This document shows positions 23,288 to 33,399 of a stretch of DNA of 44,219 bases, in pieces. The translations under genes and the position numbers were made by a program. A model generated the notes under the pieces. That model saw only the letters and a list, made by a program, of their open reading frames with translations. It made no database searches and was not told where the DNA came from. This DNA comes from Oscillatoriales cyanobacterium. Lineage in GTDB: Bacteria > Cyanobacteriota > Cyanobacteriia > Cyanobacteriales > Microcoleaceae. How positions within the stretch are numbered: the first letter of the stretch is position 1; each line of letters opens with the position of its first letter. The stretch is from contig RDYN01000053.1 in NCBI GenBank assembly GCA_004293365.1, forward strand, positions 1 through 44,219, in the 5' to 3' direction.

Positions 23288-25768
23288 ATGCAGAAAAAGT
23301 TCCTTAACGCAATCAAAGGACATTCCTGGCGGTACTTCTTCGCAGTAGGGGCGATCGCCGCGATCTACTATTTGGCATCGCAATTCGCCATTGCCACCCT
23401 CACCCTGAGCTCAGAAATCTACCCCATGTGGCCAGCAGCAGGAATTGCCCAAGTCGCTCTGCTGCTGTTTGGGCGGCAACTGTGGCCCGGAATTGCGATC
23501 GGCGCCTTCCTGTTCCTCATGAGCGCACCGGGGGCCAACATCGGCACTGCTTTGATCTCAGCGGGCGCCAGAACCCTGCAAGCGTGGACGGGAACTTATC
23601 TGCTACAGCGCATTAACTTTAGCGCCGGACTCGATCGGCTCAAAGACGTTTTAGGAATAGTCGGACTAGCAGCCCTAGGATCTACCCTCATCAACTCCAC
23701 CACCGGCAGCATCATCGTGTGCCTGAGCGGTTTATCTAGCTGGAGCAATTTTGGCACGATTTGGGGGACTTGGTGGGTGGGAGACGCCATGGGAATTTTG
23801 CTCGTCGCCCCGCTGCTGCTGACGTGGCACAAATTGCCCAAAATCTCCACCCCTCGCAAACAGATAGCTGAACGAGTGATTTGGCTGCTGCTGCTGCTAG
23901 CAATCGGCTGGCTAGTCTTCTGTTCCCGCACCCGGGCCGCCTACGCTCGCTATCCCCTAGAATACTTACCATTTCCCCTAGTAGTTTGGGCAGCCTTTCG
24001 ATTCGGCCAGCGCTACACGGCCATCGCCAACTTCATCCTCTGCGGCTTTGCCATCTGGGGCATCGCCCGGGGCAGCGGCCCCTTTCTCAAACACGCCAGC
24101 AGCATCCCCCAAGCACTGTTATCCCTGCAAGCCTTCATCGCCGTCATCGCCGTTACCGGCTTAGTTTTAGCCGCCACCGTCGCCGAACGCCACCAAGCAG
24201 AAGCCTCCCTGCGCGCCAGCGAAGCCAGCCTCGCCAACGCCCAGCGCATCGCCCAGCTAGGTAACTGGGACTTAGATCGCAACACGCAGCAATTGCGTTG
24301 GTCAGAAGAAATTTATCGCATCCTGGGAGAACGCCCGAGAACTTTCGATCCCAGCCTCGAAGCTTTCTTGCAATACGTGCATCCCGAAGATAGAGAATTG
24401 GTCAAAAGCTCGATCGAAGCAGCTTTATTTCAGCAACAGCCTTACAGCATCGACTACAGGCTGCTACTCCCCGACGGCAGCAGCCGCACAGTCTGCGAAC
24501 AAGCCGCCATCAACTCCCTCTACATCACCAGCACCGTCCAAGACATCACAGATAGAAAGCGGGCCGAAGCCGCCCTGCATTCTTCAGAAGAAAGATTTTC
24601 CAAGGCTTTTCACGCTTCTCCTGTTGGGATCGGCATCTGCACTCTCACAGACGCCCGCTTCCTCGATGCCAACGACAGCTTTTTGCGATCCTTAGGCTGG
24701 TTGCGGGAGGAATGTATCGGCCGCACCCCCACCGATTTAGGAATGTGGGTCAATTCAGAAGACGCGCGGCGGCTAGCCAAGGTGTTGCAGGAAGAAAATT
24801 CGATCGGCAACGCCGAAATCAAAATTCGCACCAAAGCCGGCGAAGTGCGCGACTGGCTGCTGTCAGGAGAACTCATCGACCTCGGCAGCACTCAGTGCGT
24901 TTTAATCATGACCAGCGACATCACCGAACGGTTGCGTTCCGAAGAATTCCGCCGCGCCGCACTAGCAGCCGAAGCTGCAAATCGATCTAAAACCATCTTT
25001 CTCGCCAACATGAGTCACGAACTCAGAACCCCCCTCAATGCCATCATCGGCTACAGCGAGCTCCTGCAAGAAGACGCCCGAGATTTAGGTGCCGAAGAGT
25101 TCATTGACGACCTCCAAAAAATTAACACCGCCGGCCACCACTTGCTAGGGCTGATTAAAGATATTCTCGATATCACTAAAATTGAAGCAGGTCACATCGA
25201 GCTGCACATCGAAACCTTCACCATCTTAAATCTGGTCGAACAAGTAGTCGGCACGATCGCGCCCATGGCCGACAAAAATAGCAATATCTTAGAAATACAA
25301 TGCCCTGAGGATATTGGCTCGATGCAGAGCGACTTAACTAAACTCCGCCAGTCCCTGCTCAACCTCCTCAGCAATGCCTCGAAGTTTACTTCCTCGGGCG
25401 CGATTAGTTTCAGCGTAACCCGCTGCCCCGAAACCCCCGCCGAGGCTTCCCAGAGACGCAAAAAACTTGGAGCCTATAAAGGAGTTGGTCTATCAGACAA
25501 TAGCTCGTCTTCCTTGTCTTCTCCACAAGATTGGATTGTTTTTACAGTCAAAGATACCGGCATCGGTATGAGTTCCGAACAGTTAGCCAGAATCTTCGAG
25601 CCTTTCACCCAAGCCGATTCCTCAACTACTAAGAAGTTCGGTGGCACTGGTTTGGGGCTGACAATTACCAAGAAATTCTGCGAAATGATGGGCGGAGATA
25701 TTACCGCTTCCAGCGAATTGGAGAAAGGTTCTACTTTTACAATTCGACTGCCAGCTATTATCAACTAA
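23288..25768 (+). CDS. MASE1-PAS sensor histidine kinase
   Basis: An 826-residue membrane sensor kinase. The ATG at 23288 is taken as the start because the open frame upstream lacks conserved sequence and the MASE1 membrane domain begins at once ([20 protein letters not shown], with [15 protein letters not shown]). About eight membrane helices fill residues 1-290. Two PAS domains follow (about 305-425 and 430-550). The dimerisation/phosphoacceptor helix has [20 protein letters not shown] with H577, then N-box [13 protein letters not shown]1 DTGIGM and G2 GGTGLGL. No receiver domain is fused, so a separate response regulator is needed. The kinase core is strongly similar to that of the hybrid kinase at 28022-31690, suggesting paralogy. 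The signal is unknown; MASE1 is an integral-membrane sensory domain. Confidence 0.92.
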   Translation: MQKKFLNAIKGHSWRYFFAVGAIAAIYYLASQFAIATLTLSSEIYPMWPAAGIAQVALLLFGRQLWPGIAIGAFLFLMSAPGANIGTALISAGARTLQAWTGTYLLQRINFSAGLDRLKDVLGIVGLAALGSTLINSTTGSIIVCLSGLSSWSNFGTIWGTWWVGDAMGILLVAPLLLTWHKLPKISTPRKQIAERVIWLLLLLAIGWLVFCSRTRAAYARYPLEYLPFPLVVWAAFRFGQRYTAIANFILCGFAIWGIARGSGPFLKHASSIPQALLSLQAFIAVIAVTGLVLAATVAERHQAEASLRASEASLANAQRIAQLGNWDLDRNTQQLRWSEEIYRILGERPRTFDPSLEAFLQYVHPEDRELVKSSIEAALFQQQPYSIDYRLLLPDGSSRTVCEQAAINSLYITSTVQDITDRKRAEAALHSSEERFSKAFHASPVGIGICTLTDARFLDANDSFLRSLGWLREECIGRTPTDLGMWVNSEDARRLAKVLQEENSIGNAEIKIRTKAGEVRDWLLSGELIDLGSTQCVLIMTSDITERLRSEEFRRAALAAEAANRSKTIFLANMSHELRTPLNAIIGYSELLQEDARDLGAEEFIDDLQKINTAGHHLLGLIKDILDITKIEAGHIELHIETFTILNLVEQVVGTIAPMADKNSNILEIQCPEDIGSMQSDLTKLRQSLLNLLSNASKFTSSGAISFSVTRCPETPAEASQRRKKLGAYKGVGLSDNSSSSLSSPQDWIVFTVKDTGIGMSSEQLARIFEPFTQADSSTTKKFGGTGLGLTITKKFCEMMGGDITASSELEKGSTFTIRLPAIIN

Positions 25769-26009
25769 ATTTTGTTGTTCCTAGAAAAGTATGATAAATA
25801 AGAAATTTTGCTAGTTGTTGTTGGCTGCTGCCAATTTTATTAAGGAGAATTCAGAATTCAAAAGGCTTTAGTTATCGTCGCGAGACAAATCAATTCGTTT
25901 AAATAAATAATGATTATTAAATAACTTACAATTTTTATTGTTCTTGTGGGACGGGCGTCCCGCCCATCTCACAAATATGTGTAAATTATTTAATTCGCGA
26001 TCCTAAGTT

Positions 26010-26115
26010 ATACCATTTTTTTAAAGTTATGACAGACTTTCGCAAACTAGGGAAACGAGAGAATTACAACGTCTTGTCCTCCTTTATCTCTATCTGATCT
26101 TTATAAAAATGGTAT
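26010..26115. repeat. Fold-back element of 106 bp
   Basis: The arms ATACCATTTTTTTAAAG (26010-26026) and CTTTATAAAAATGGTAT (26099-26115) are inverted with one mismatch. The ATACCA ends resemble the elements at 15190-15293 and 19617-19735. It lies in the 883-bp gene-free stretch 25769-26651, which also holds hairpins at about 25950 (GGGACGGGCGTCCCGCCC) and about 26127 (GATCGCGCTCAGCGCGATC), and AT-rich sequence before the TnpB gene. Confidence 0.75.
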
Positions 26116-26651
26116 TAAATAAGTACGATCGCGCTCAGCGCGATCTGTAACAATCAAGCAGTACCTCGGACTGTATCAGTTTTTGGTGGCTCAAAAAACC
26201 TAGTTTTGGCAGAAACCGAGTTTTTCAGCGTTAGTTCACGGTGATAATATGATACACTTTTTAAGTAGGGGGCCGATATTTAGAGCATGAGTTTGTTGAC
26301 AATCTAATTTTTTTTATACTAAATATAATTAGCGCAGTTTAAAAAATTTTGGATGATAAGCTGTCGTGCAAATAAACATTGCATATTCGGGACGCTGCTC
26401 AGAGCCACGTCCCACAAGACTTGGATTATTTCTTGACATACAGTTTAAATGCCGCAACAGCTTAGAGATGCTCCAGATAGCCTTCTCGATAAAATTTGTG
26501 ATAGAGTTTGAGCGCGTACCTTTTCACGAACTGTCTACCTGGGTATTGTAAAACTTCATTGAGTTTATAAGCAATTATAAACAATAATGGTATTATATTG
26601 TTGTGAGTGTTGAACAAGGAATACGCATAGCCCAAAAAACGCAAGTCTCAA

Positions 26652-27944
26652 ATGCAACTAACAGAGAGGCACATCATTAAATCAACGGAACACCGTTTCG
26701 CCCAAATAGACGAACTAGCTTTCAAGTCCAAAAACCTCTACAATGCCGCCAATTACGTCATTCGTCAGAGTTTTATTTATGGGTGGGGCTATGTCAATTA
26801 CAACGAAATGAACCGATTGATGAAGTCTCACGAAGCATATAAGGCAATGCCAGCTAAAGTAAGTCAGCAAATCTTGATGGTGCTAGACAAGAATTGGAAA
26901 TCGTTTTTTGAAGCCGTTAAAGCTTACAAAGCTGACTCTTCAAAATTCACGGGTAGCCCAAAGTTGCCAAAGTACAAAGATAAGACTAAAGGGCGAAATC
27001 TTCTCGTCTACACGATTCAAGCAATTAGCAGCAAACAGTTGAAAAAAGGAATCATTAAACTTTCCGGCACTGAACTTTCAATTAAAACCCAAGTCAATCC
27101 CAACCAGATTTGTCAAGTTAGAGTGGTTCCGAAATGTGATTCCTATGTAATTGAGGTGATTTATGATGCTTGTACTGAGTGTAGTCGAAGTGAACCGGAG
27201 TCCACCCTTGGCAATGCCAACTCTGTAGCTAGTATTGATTTGGGACTGGATAATTTAGTGGCGTTAACTTCAAATCAGCCGGGATTTATCCCTTTGTTGA
27301 TTAACGGGCGACCATTAAAATCGATTAACCAGTTCTATAACAAACGCAAATCCCGATTACAATCCCAGTTCAAAGGGAATCGTCAAACCTCACCCAGGAT
27401 TCAGCGCTTAACTCGTTGTCGCAACCAAAAAGTTGATAATTACTTGCATCATGCTAGTCGCCTGATTGTTGCGATTTTAAATACCAAACAAATTGGGACG
27501 CTAGTAATTGGCAAGAATGCACAGTGGAAAACTGAAATTGATCTAGGGAAGCAAACCAACCAAAACTTTGTTAGTATTCCTCACTCTCGATTAATTGAAA
27601 TGTTGGAGTACAAAGCTCGGTTGGTGGGAATCACAGTAATAGTGCAGGAAGAATCCTACACATCGCGGGCTAACTTCGTGGGTCTAGACCCAATCCCTGT
27701 CTATGGGAAAACAGAAAAAGAGCCAATGTTTACTGGTAAGCGTATTAAGCGAGGTTTGTACAAAACATCGACTGGTCAGTTAATTAATTCTGATATCAAC
27801 GCTTCGTACAACATCCTCAGAAAAGCAATCCCAAATGCCTTCGGCAATGGGATAGGGAGCTGCGTAGCTCAGCCGAGGCGGGTTAATCCGCTCAAAGTGA
27901 AAGTGAAGGGGGAGGGACTTGAAGCCTCCCATGCCTATAAATGA
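26652..27944 (+). CDS. Solo TnpB, IS891/IS1341 type (RNA-guided nuclease family)
   Basis: A 430-residue TnpB/OrfB protein of the IS200/IS605 group with no TnpA beside it. RuvC-I is SIDLGLDNLV and the last RuvC motif is SDINASYNILRK, giving two catalytic Asp. The usual RuvC-II Glu (normally in an EDLN-type motif) is replaced by VIGKNAQWK. A Glu in QEESYTSRA further on may substitute, as in TnpB groups with a rearranged site. The C4 zinc ribbon is not apparent. Bases 27170-27193 hold a dispersed cyanobacterial repeat translated as CTECSRSE, an in-frame insertion just before RuvC-I. The structured GC-rich 3' end (about 27840-27945) is where a guide omega-RNA would be expected. Confidence 0.88.
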   Translation: MQLTERHIIKSTEHRFAQIDELAFKSKNLYNAANYVIRQSFIYGWGYVNYNEMNRLMKSHEAYKAMPAKVSQQILMVLDKNWKSFFEAVKAYKADSSKFTGSPKLPKYKDKTKGRNLLVYTIQAISSKQLKKGIIKLSGTELSIKTQVNPNQICQVRVVPKCDSYVIEVIYDACTECSRSEPESTLGNANSVASIDLGLDNLVALTSNQPGFIPLLINGRPLKSINQFYNKRKSRLQSQFKGNRQTSPRIQRLTRCRNQKVDNYLHHASRLIVAILNTKQIGTLVIGKNAQWKTEIDLGKQTNQNFVSIPHSRLIEMLEYKARLVGITVIVQEESYTSRANFVGLDPIPVYGKTEKEPMFTGKRIKRGLYKTSTGQLINSDINASYNILRKAIPNAFGNGIGSCVAQPRRVNPLKVKVKGEGLEASHAYK

Positions 27945-27960
27945 CTATACTTTTACCAGC
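27840..27960 (+). ncRNA. Possible omega-RNA/right end of the TnpB element
   Basis: The 3' end of the tnpB gene and the following bases are GC-rich and can fold (GGGAGCTGCGTAGCTC; GGCGGGTTAATCCGC; GGGGGAGGGACTTGAAGCCTCCC). TnpB elements encode the guide RNA at exactly this place, overlapping the tnpB 3' end. The guide boundary is not defined. Confidence 0.4.
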
Positions 27961-28021
27961 TATATATACTATTAATTAAAAAGATATACTGTCAAAAGTT
28001 GCCTACAAAGCGCCCGAAATT

Positions 28022-31000
28022 ATGCATCCCTACCTCCAGCGCCAACTCGAACAGCTCGGTTTAGCCGGCGAGTCTCCCCCTCCCACTGCCGAGCAGTGGC
28101 AGCTATTCTTAGAGCAGGTAAGTTGTAGCTACGACGGCGCTCCAAGTGGGCCGCAACCCTCGGCACTAAAGGATTTTACCTCCTCGCCCCCCGAACCTCA
28201 AGACTCTCCAACAGCTTCAGAATTCCATCGCCTGCGATCGACAGTCAACAGTTTGGGGGTGGGATTGTGTATCCTAGACGGCAAGGGGTTGGTCATCTCG
28301 GTGAATCCAGCAGCCGAACGCTTGCTGGGGTGGCGAGAGTCGGAACTTGCAGGCATTTCGCTGCTAAAGCGCATTGATCCCCAGCATTCGCAAGGCAAGA
28401 AATCCCCAGTTTTGAAGGCTCGGAAACAAAAAAACAGCAAAAATCAAGATGGGGCGATCGCACCTACACTATCTTTACAAGAGGCGATCGCCAACCGTCA
28501 ACCTTGCAGCAATTGGGACGACGAGTTTCTATGTCGCGACGGCAAAATTTTATTAGTTTCCTATTTTTTCAATCCTGTAATTGAGGGCGACGAAATATCA
28601 GTCTTGGTATTTTTTGAGCAGGGAGAACACCAGCATATCTCGATGCTGCAAGCCGTTCTAGACGCTACAGATGCGGGAATTATCGCGGTTGACACTAAGG
28701 GCAATGTATGCAATTACAATCAGAAATTTGTCGAGATATGGGGTTTGTCTGACGCAGCAGAAAAGTTGAGCCGATCGCCCGCAGGCAATAGTGAAAAAAA
28801 CATCGCCACAGAATTCCCCTTCGCTAGGGAACAATTAAAAGACCCCCAAAGATTTATCGAACACGCGATGAAAGTGTCGGCCCAACCAGATGCGAAAATC
28901 AGCGACTTATTAGAATTTAAAGACGGAAGAGTTATCGAATTAAATTCACTGCCATCAAAAGTTGGAGCAAACACAGTTGGCAGAACATGGAGCTTTCGAG
29001 ACGTTACCGATCGCCAAAAAATAGCACAATCTTTGCAGGAGCGAGTAGAATTTGAGGCGTTGATTGCCACTTTGTCAACCTATGCGATCGCTGTGCCCGG
29101 AGCGGACATAGATGAAGGGTTCGATCGCACTCTCGAAGCCATTGCCCAGTTCAGCCGCTGTGACCGCAGTTACATATACTTGTTATCGGCAGACAAAACT
29201 CGCGCTCACAAAACCTACGAATGGTGCGCCGAGGATGTTCCGGCTCAAATAAAAGACAGCGCAGACCAACAAATAGACATCGCCCAAATCCCTTGGATTG
29301 CAGAAAAGCTCGATCGCGCCGAAGGCCTGCACATCAGAGAAATCCGCGAACTCCCGCCCGCAAATCAAGCCGAAATAGCCCGGTTGACAGGCCAAAATTT
29401 AGCAACATTTCTGGCAAACTCGCCATCGAAAACAGCAAGGGACTCCACAGGTGCGATCGCACATTCGGCAAAAACCAAATTAAACAAACCTCAAAAAAAT
29501 CTGCGATCGCTAATAATTATTCCCCTAATTTGCAGTAAAAACTTAGTAGGATTTCTCGGATGCGACAGTTGCAAACCTGCTGCGGGTCGATCGACCGAAA
29601 TATCAACTCCTCTCAAAATGGTAGGAGAAATGCTCGCCCATGCCCTAGAAAGGCAGCGGGCTCAAACAGCTTTGAAAGCAGCCGAAACCAAATACCGCAG
29701 CATCTTTGAAAACGCAGTCGAAGGCATATTTCAAACCACCCCAGACGGACGTTACCTCACCGCCAACCCCGCACTAGCCGCGATTTACGGCTACGAAACA
29801 GTCGCCCAAATGGTCGCCGAACTCGCAAACCTCAACAGCCAACTTTACGTTGACTCCAACCGGCGCGCTGAGTTTCTAGCCCAATTAGCCGCGCGCCACC
29901 AAGTATCAAAATTTGAATCCCAAATATACCGCCGAGACGGCAGCACGATCTGGATTTCCGAAAACGCCCGCAGCGTCTCGGACGAAAGCGGCAGCATTTT
30001 GTACTGCGAAGGCACAGTCACCGACATCACCCATCGCAAACTGGCAGAATCCGCCATGCAGTCGGCCCTAGAAGCAGCAGAATCCGCCAACAGGGCAAAA
30101 AGTACATTTCTCGCCAACATGAGCCACGAACTGCGGACGCCCCTGAATGCCATCATCGGCTACAGCGAAATGCTCCAAGAAGAAGCCGAAGACTCCGGCG
30201 ATGAAACCTTCCTCCCAGATCTCGAAAAAATCCGGGGCGCAGGCAAACACCTGCTGTCGATGATCGATGACATCCTAGATATCTCTAAAATTGAAGCAGG
30301 TCGCATGGATCTCTACTTAGAAAACTTCGACATTCATGCCTTGATTGAAAGCGCTGTGGAGACGGCCAGGCCGCTGGTGGAAAAAAACGGCAACGCGGTA
30401 GAAGTCTACTGTCCAGAAAACCTCGATACCATGCACGCGGATATGACCAAAGTCCGGCAAGTGCTGCTGAACCTGCTCAGCAACGCTGCCAAGTTCACCA
30501 AAAACGGGAAAATTGCGATCGGAGTTGAAAGAATTACCAACGAACAATTAAGAATGAAAAATCAAGAGGAATCTGCCCAAATTTTAATTTCCAACTCCGA
30601 ATTTTTAAGTTTTCGCGTCACCGACACGGGCATCGGCATGACACAAGAGCAATTGCAGCGAGTTTTCCAACCTTTTACCCAAGCTGACGCCTCGACTACC
30701 AAGCAGTACGGCGGCACCGGTTTGGGACTAGCTATCAGCCAGCGCTTCTGCCAGATGATGGGCGGCAGCATTGAGGCAAGCAGCACCTTGGGCGCAGGCA
30801 CTACTTTCACCGTACTCTTGCCCAGCGCCATCAAACAGCCACAAATCCACAAAAAAGTCGGCGACAGCACTAGGACTTTGGATGCACCTGCCGTCGGTAC
30901 GGTGCTGGTAGTTGACGATGACCCCATATCGCGGGATTTGATCGAGCGCGCCTTGGCTCGCCAAGGACTGCACATAGAAGTCGCAGGCAGCGGCGAGGAA

Positions 31001-31690
31001 GCCCTCATGCTCGCGAAGCAACTGCGGCCAGACGCCATTACCCTGGACGTAATCATGCCCGGAATGGACGGCTGGGCTGTGCTTTCGGCCCTGAAGGCAG
31101 ATCCTGACCTTGCCGAAATTCCCGTAATCCTGCTATCCTTTGTGGGCAACAAAAGCCTCGGCTTTGCATTGGGCGCTTCGGACTACCTCACCAAACCAGT
31201 GGACGGCAAACGGCTGGTTGCTTTGTTGAACAAGTACCGACGCGACCAAGAAGGCGTTGCGGCTCACAGTTTGCCCTGTCAGATATTAGTTGTGGAAGAT
31301 GACGATGCCACCCGCAAAATACTGCGGCGGATATTAGAAAAAAAAGGCTGGGCTGTGGCGGAAGCTGACAGCGGACGCACTGCTCTCGAACAGCTAGAAG
31401 TTGCTCGCCCGCAATTGATCTTGCTGGATTTGATGCTGCCAGAAATGGATGGTTTTGAGTTGATCGCCGAACTTCGCAAGTCGCATTCTGAAGATCCTAT
31501 ACCGATCGTCGTAATTACCGCCAAAGACCTGACTCCCGCAGAAAGTCAGCAACTCAACGGCTATGTCGATCGGGTGTTACAAAAAGGAGTCTACAGTTGC
31601 GATACTTTGCTGCGCGATGTTCGTTCTATAGTGAATGACAGGCTCGATCGCAGGAATGACTCGAAAGGCAAGGAGAACACCAATGGCTAA
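28022..31690 (+). CDS. Hybrid sensor histidine kinase (PAS-PAS-GAF-PAS-HK-REC-REC)
   Basis: A 1222-residue protein with no membrane helices, so probably a cytoplasmic sensor. Domains in order: PAS about 67-190 (VGLCILDGKGLVISVNPAA), PAS about 205-330, GAF about 340-560 (includes RSLIIIPLICSKNLVGFLGC), PAS about 560-680, kinase core with phosphoacceptor H702 in [14 protein letters not shown]-box [13 protein letters not shown]1 DTGIGM and G2 GGTGLGL. Two receivers follow: VLVVDDDP with LDVIMPGMDGW, and ILVVEDDD with LLDLMLPEMDGF, both with phospho-Asp and the DD pair. Its stop overlaps the next response regulator by 8 bp, so both are co-translated. It heads a phosphorelay operon ending in an adenylate cyclase. 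Confidence 0.93.
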   Translation: MHPYLQRQLEQLGLAGESPPPTAEQWQLFLEQVSCSYDGAPSGPQPSALKDFTSSPPEPQDSPTASEFHRLRSTVNSLGVGLCILDGKGLVISVNPAAERLLGWRESELAGISLLKRIDPQHSQGKKSPVLKARKQKNSKNQDGAIAPTLSLQEAIANRQPCSNWDDEFLCRDGKILLVSYFFNPVIEGDEISVLVFFEQGEHQHISMLQAVLDATDAGIIAVDTKGNVCNYNQKFVEIWGLSDAAEKLSRSPAGNSEKNIATEFPFAREQLKDPQRFIEHAMKVSAQPDAKISDLLEFKDGRVIELNSLPSKVGANTVGRTWSFRDVTDRQKIAQSLQERVEFEALIATLSTYAIAVPGADIDEGFDRTLEAIAQFSRCDRSYIYLLSADKTRAHKTYEWCAEDVPAQIKDSADQQIDIAQIPWIAEKLDRAEGLHIREIRELPPANQAEIARLTGQNLATFLANSPSKTARDSTGAIAHSAKTKLNKPQKNLRSLIIIPLICSKNLVGFLGCDSCKPAAGRSTEISTPLKMVGEMLAHALERQRAQTALKAAETKYRSIFENAVEGIFQTTPDGRYLTANPALAAIYGYETVAQMVAELANLNSQLYVDSNRRAEFLAQLAARHQVSKFESQIYRRDGSTIWISENARSVSDESGSILYCEGTVTDITHRKLAESAMQSALEAAESANRAKSTFLANMSHELRTPLNAIIGYSEMLQEEAEDSGDETFLPDLEKIRGAGKHLLSMIDDILDISKIEAGRMDLYLENFDIHALIESAVETARPLVEKNGNAVEVYCPENLDTMHADMTKVRQVLLNLLSNAAKFTKNGKIAIGVERITNEQLRMKNQEESAQILISNSEFLSFRVTDTGIGMTQEQLQRVFQPFTQADASTTKQYGGTGLGLAISQRFCQMMGGSIEASSTLGAGTTFTVLLPSAIKQPQIHKKVGDSTRTLDAPAVGTVLVVDDDPISRDLIERALARQGLHIEVAGSGEEALMLAKQLRPDAITLDVIMPGMDGWAVLSALKADPDLAEIPVILLSFVGNKSLGFALGASDYLTKPVDGKRLVALLNKYRRDQEGVAAHSLPCQILVVEDDDATRKILRRILEKKGWAVAEADSGRTALEQLEVARPQLILLDLMLPEMDGFELIAELRKSHSEDPIPIVVITAKDLTPAESQQLNGYVDRVLQKGVYSCDTLLRDVRSIVNDRLDRRNDSKGKENTNG

Positions 31691-32057
31691 AATCCTGTTG
31701 GTCGAAGATAACGAAATGAACAGGGATATGCTTTCGAGGCGTCTGGCCCGCAAGGGACACGAGGTCTTTATTGCTGTGGACGGTGCTGAGGGAGTGTCGA
31801 TGGCCCTCGACAAAGTACCGGATTTAATTCTGATGGATATGAGTCTACCAGTGCTCGACGGCTGGCAAGCCACGCAGCAAATTAAGGCGGCTCCTCAAAC
31901 TCAAACGATCCCGGTGATTGCGCTGACGGCTCACGCCATGGCGGGCGATCGTGAAAAGTGTATCGCAGCCGGCTGCGACGACTACGACACCAAACCCGTG
32001 GAGTTTCCCCGACTTCTGGGTAAAATTGAATTGCTTCTGAAAGAGGCTATGACTTGA
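31683..32057 (+). CDS. Single-domain response regulator, copy 1
   Basis: A 124-residue CheY-like receiver: ILLVEDNEMNRDML (acidic pair), LILMDMSLPVLDGW (phospho-Asp), IALTAHAMAGD (Thr) and DTKPVEF (Lys). There is no output domain, so it passes phosphate onward or acts by protein contact. The ATG at 31683 overlaps the hybrid kinase stop. The protein differs from the copy at 33400-33774 at only about 12 of 124 positions, so the two are products of a recent duplication, now separated by a TnpB element. Confidence 0.94.
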   Translation: MAKILLVEDNEMNRDMLSRRLARKGHEVFIAVDGAEGVSMALDKVPDLILMDMSLPVLDGWQATQQIKAAPQTQTIPVIALTAHAMAGDREKCIAAGCDDYDTKPVEFPRLLGKIELLLKEAMT

Positions 32058-32184
32058 GAGTCCCCGCCGTAACACCGATCGGGATTCTTAAGACATTAAA
32101 GCCTCAGTAGACTTTGAGTCGGACTTAAGTACCAAATAGTTTGCTAAACTTATCCACAGTTAATTACCGAGACGAGGTTTAACC

Positions 32185-33279
32185 ATGTTTGCCGTCAAAC
32201 GAGCGCTCAAATTGAATAATAGGGAAGCGACCTTGATGGCGAAACACGCAGGATTTCGGCGCGTGGTATTTAACATGGGGTTAAGTTTGCGGACTCAAAT
32301 GTACAGTGAGGGGAAACTTACAGACTCAAAGGTGATTAACGAAATTAAAAAAGTTCTCACTAATTACGTCAAAAAGCAGCCTGAATTCGCTTGGATGAAC
32401 CAATTGTCTAGCCGAGTTTACCAAAACGCTTTGATTGACTTGAAAGATGCTTTTAGCCGATATCGTTCTGGTTCTTCAGGTCATCCAAAATTCGCCAGTC
32501 GTCGAGACGGTCAATCTTTTACGGTTGATTCATCTAACGGCAAAGTTTTGTTAAACGCTGGCAACACTATTAAGATTCCTACTCTGGGAACTTTTCGGCT
32601 TTACGAAGCCCTAGATTGTAGTTTTATTTCTCAAACTTTTACGATTTCAAAAGAAGGGAATCGCTGGTTTGTTTCTATCTGCGTTGATGCAGAGCGTCTC
32701 CCGGTTCAGCAGTCTGAAAGTTCTGTGGGAATCGATGTTGGTATCAAGTCATTTGCCACTCTCTCAAAAGGGCAGTTTTTTGATGCACCGAAGCCGTTAA
32801 TAGCCCGTGCGAAAACCAAGCTTGCTACTTTACAGCGCCAAGCATCAAAGCAGGTAAAAGGCTCTCGAAATAAGCGTAAAACTTACAATAAGATTAGCCA
32901 GATTCATGCAAAGATAGCTCGTATTCGCCTAGATTTCCTTCACAAGTTAACAACTTATTTAGCTAAAACTTTTAAGTTAATTAAGATTGAAAATTTGAAC
33001 GTCAAAGGAATGATGGCAAATCACAAGTTAGCGGGAGCAATATCTGACCTTGGTTTTTATGAGTTTAAACGTCAACTCGACTATAAATGTCAAATGTATG
33101 GAGCTAACTTGGTATTGGTAGACCAGTGGTTTCCTAGTACCAAAACTTGCTCAAATTGCGGCACAAAAAAAGATATGCCACTAAGCATACGGACTTTTGA
33201 CTGTCCTGTTTGTGGCAGATATTTGGATCGCGATTGGAACGCCAGCATTAACATTTTAAATTGGGAACCCTCGGCTTGA
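32185..33279 (+). CDS. Solo TnpB (RNA-guided endonuclease, complete active site)
   Basis: A 364-residue TnpB of canonical layout: N-terminal helices beginning MFAVKRALKLNNREATLMAK, RuvC-I VGIDVGIKSFATL (Asp), RuvC-II LIKIENLNVKGM (Glu), zinc ribbon CSNCG...CPVCG and RuvC-III LDRDWNASINI (Asp). The whole triad is present, so a guide-RNA-directed DNA nuclease is expected. No TnpA accompanies it. It sits between two almost identical response-regulator genes of one operon and in the same direction, so read-through transcription of the downstream genes may depend on it. It is only distantly similar to the TnpB at 26652-27944. Confidence 0.93.
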   Translation: MFAVKRALKLNNREATLMAKHAGFRRVVFNMGLSLRTQMYSEGKLTDSKVINEIKKVLTNYVKKQPEFAWMNQLSSRVYQNALIDLKDAFSRYRSGSSGHPKFASRRDGQSFTVDSSNGKVLLNAGNTIKIPTLGTFRLYEALDCSFISQTFTISKEGNRWFVSICVDAERLPVQQSESSVGIDVGIKSFATLSKGQFFDAPKPLIARAKTKLATLQRQASKQVKGSRNKRKTYNKISQIHAKIARIRLDFLHKLTTYLAKTFKLIKIENLNVKGMMANHKLAGAISDLGFYEFKRQLDYKCQMYGANLVLVDQWFPSTKTCSNCGTKKDMPLSIRTFDCPVCGRYLDRDWNASINILNWEPSA

Positions 33280-33330
33280 GGGGGATAGCCTACTTATCTT
33301 GGGATAGCCGACTACCCAACAGCGTAGGAA
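33270..33330 (+). ncRNA. Possible omega-RNA/right end of the second TnpB element
   Basis: Immediately after the tnpB stop are short foldable segments (CCCTCGGCTTGAGGG and two TGGGATAGCC-like units at about 33281-33315). This is the usual location of the TnpB guide RNA and element end. The exact boundary is not defined. Confidence 0.35.
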
Positions 33331-33399
33331 GTAAACTCGTAATTGTATCTAAAGATGGCTTTAGATAGGTTTAGGTAAGTTTTATGAAGCAGGCAACCA

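Noticed and set aside
26366..26644. Opposing short frames (about 60 codons) before the first TnpB, considered as a TnpA remnant
   Set aside because: No HUH motif or catalytic Tyr context of IS200 TnpA could be seen.
26652..33279. Either TnpB-like gene as the missing DGR reverse transcriptase
   Set aside because: Both have RuvC motifs and lack any RT palm motif.
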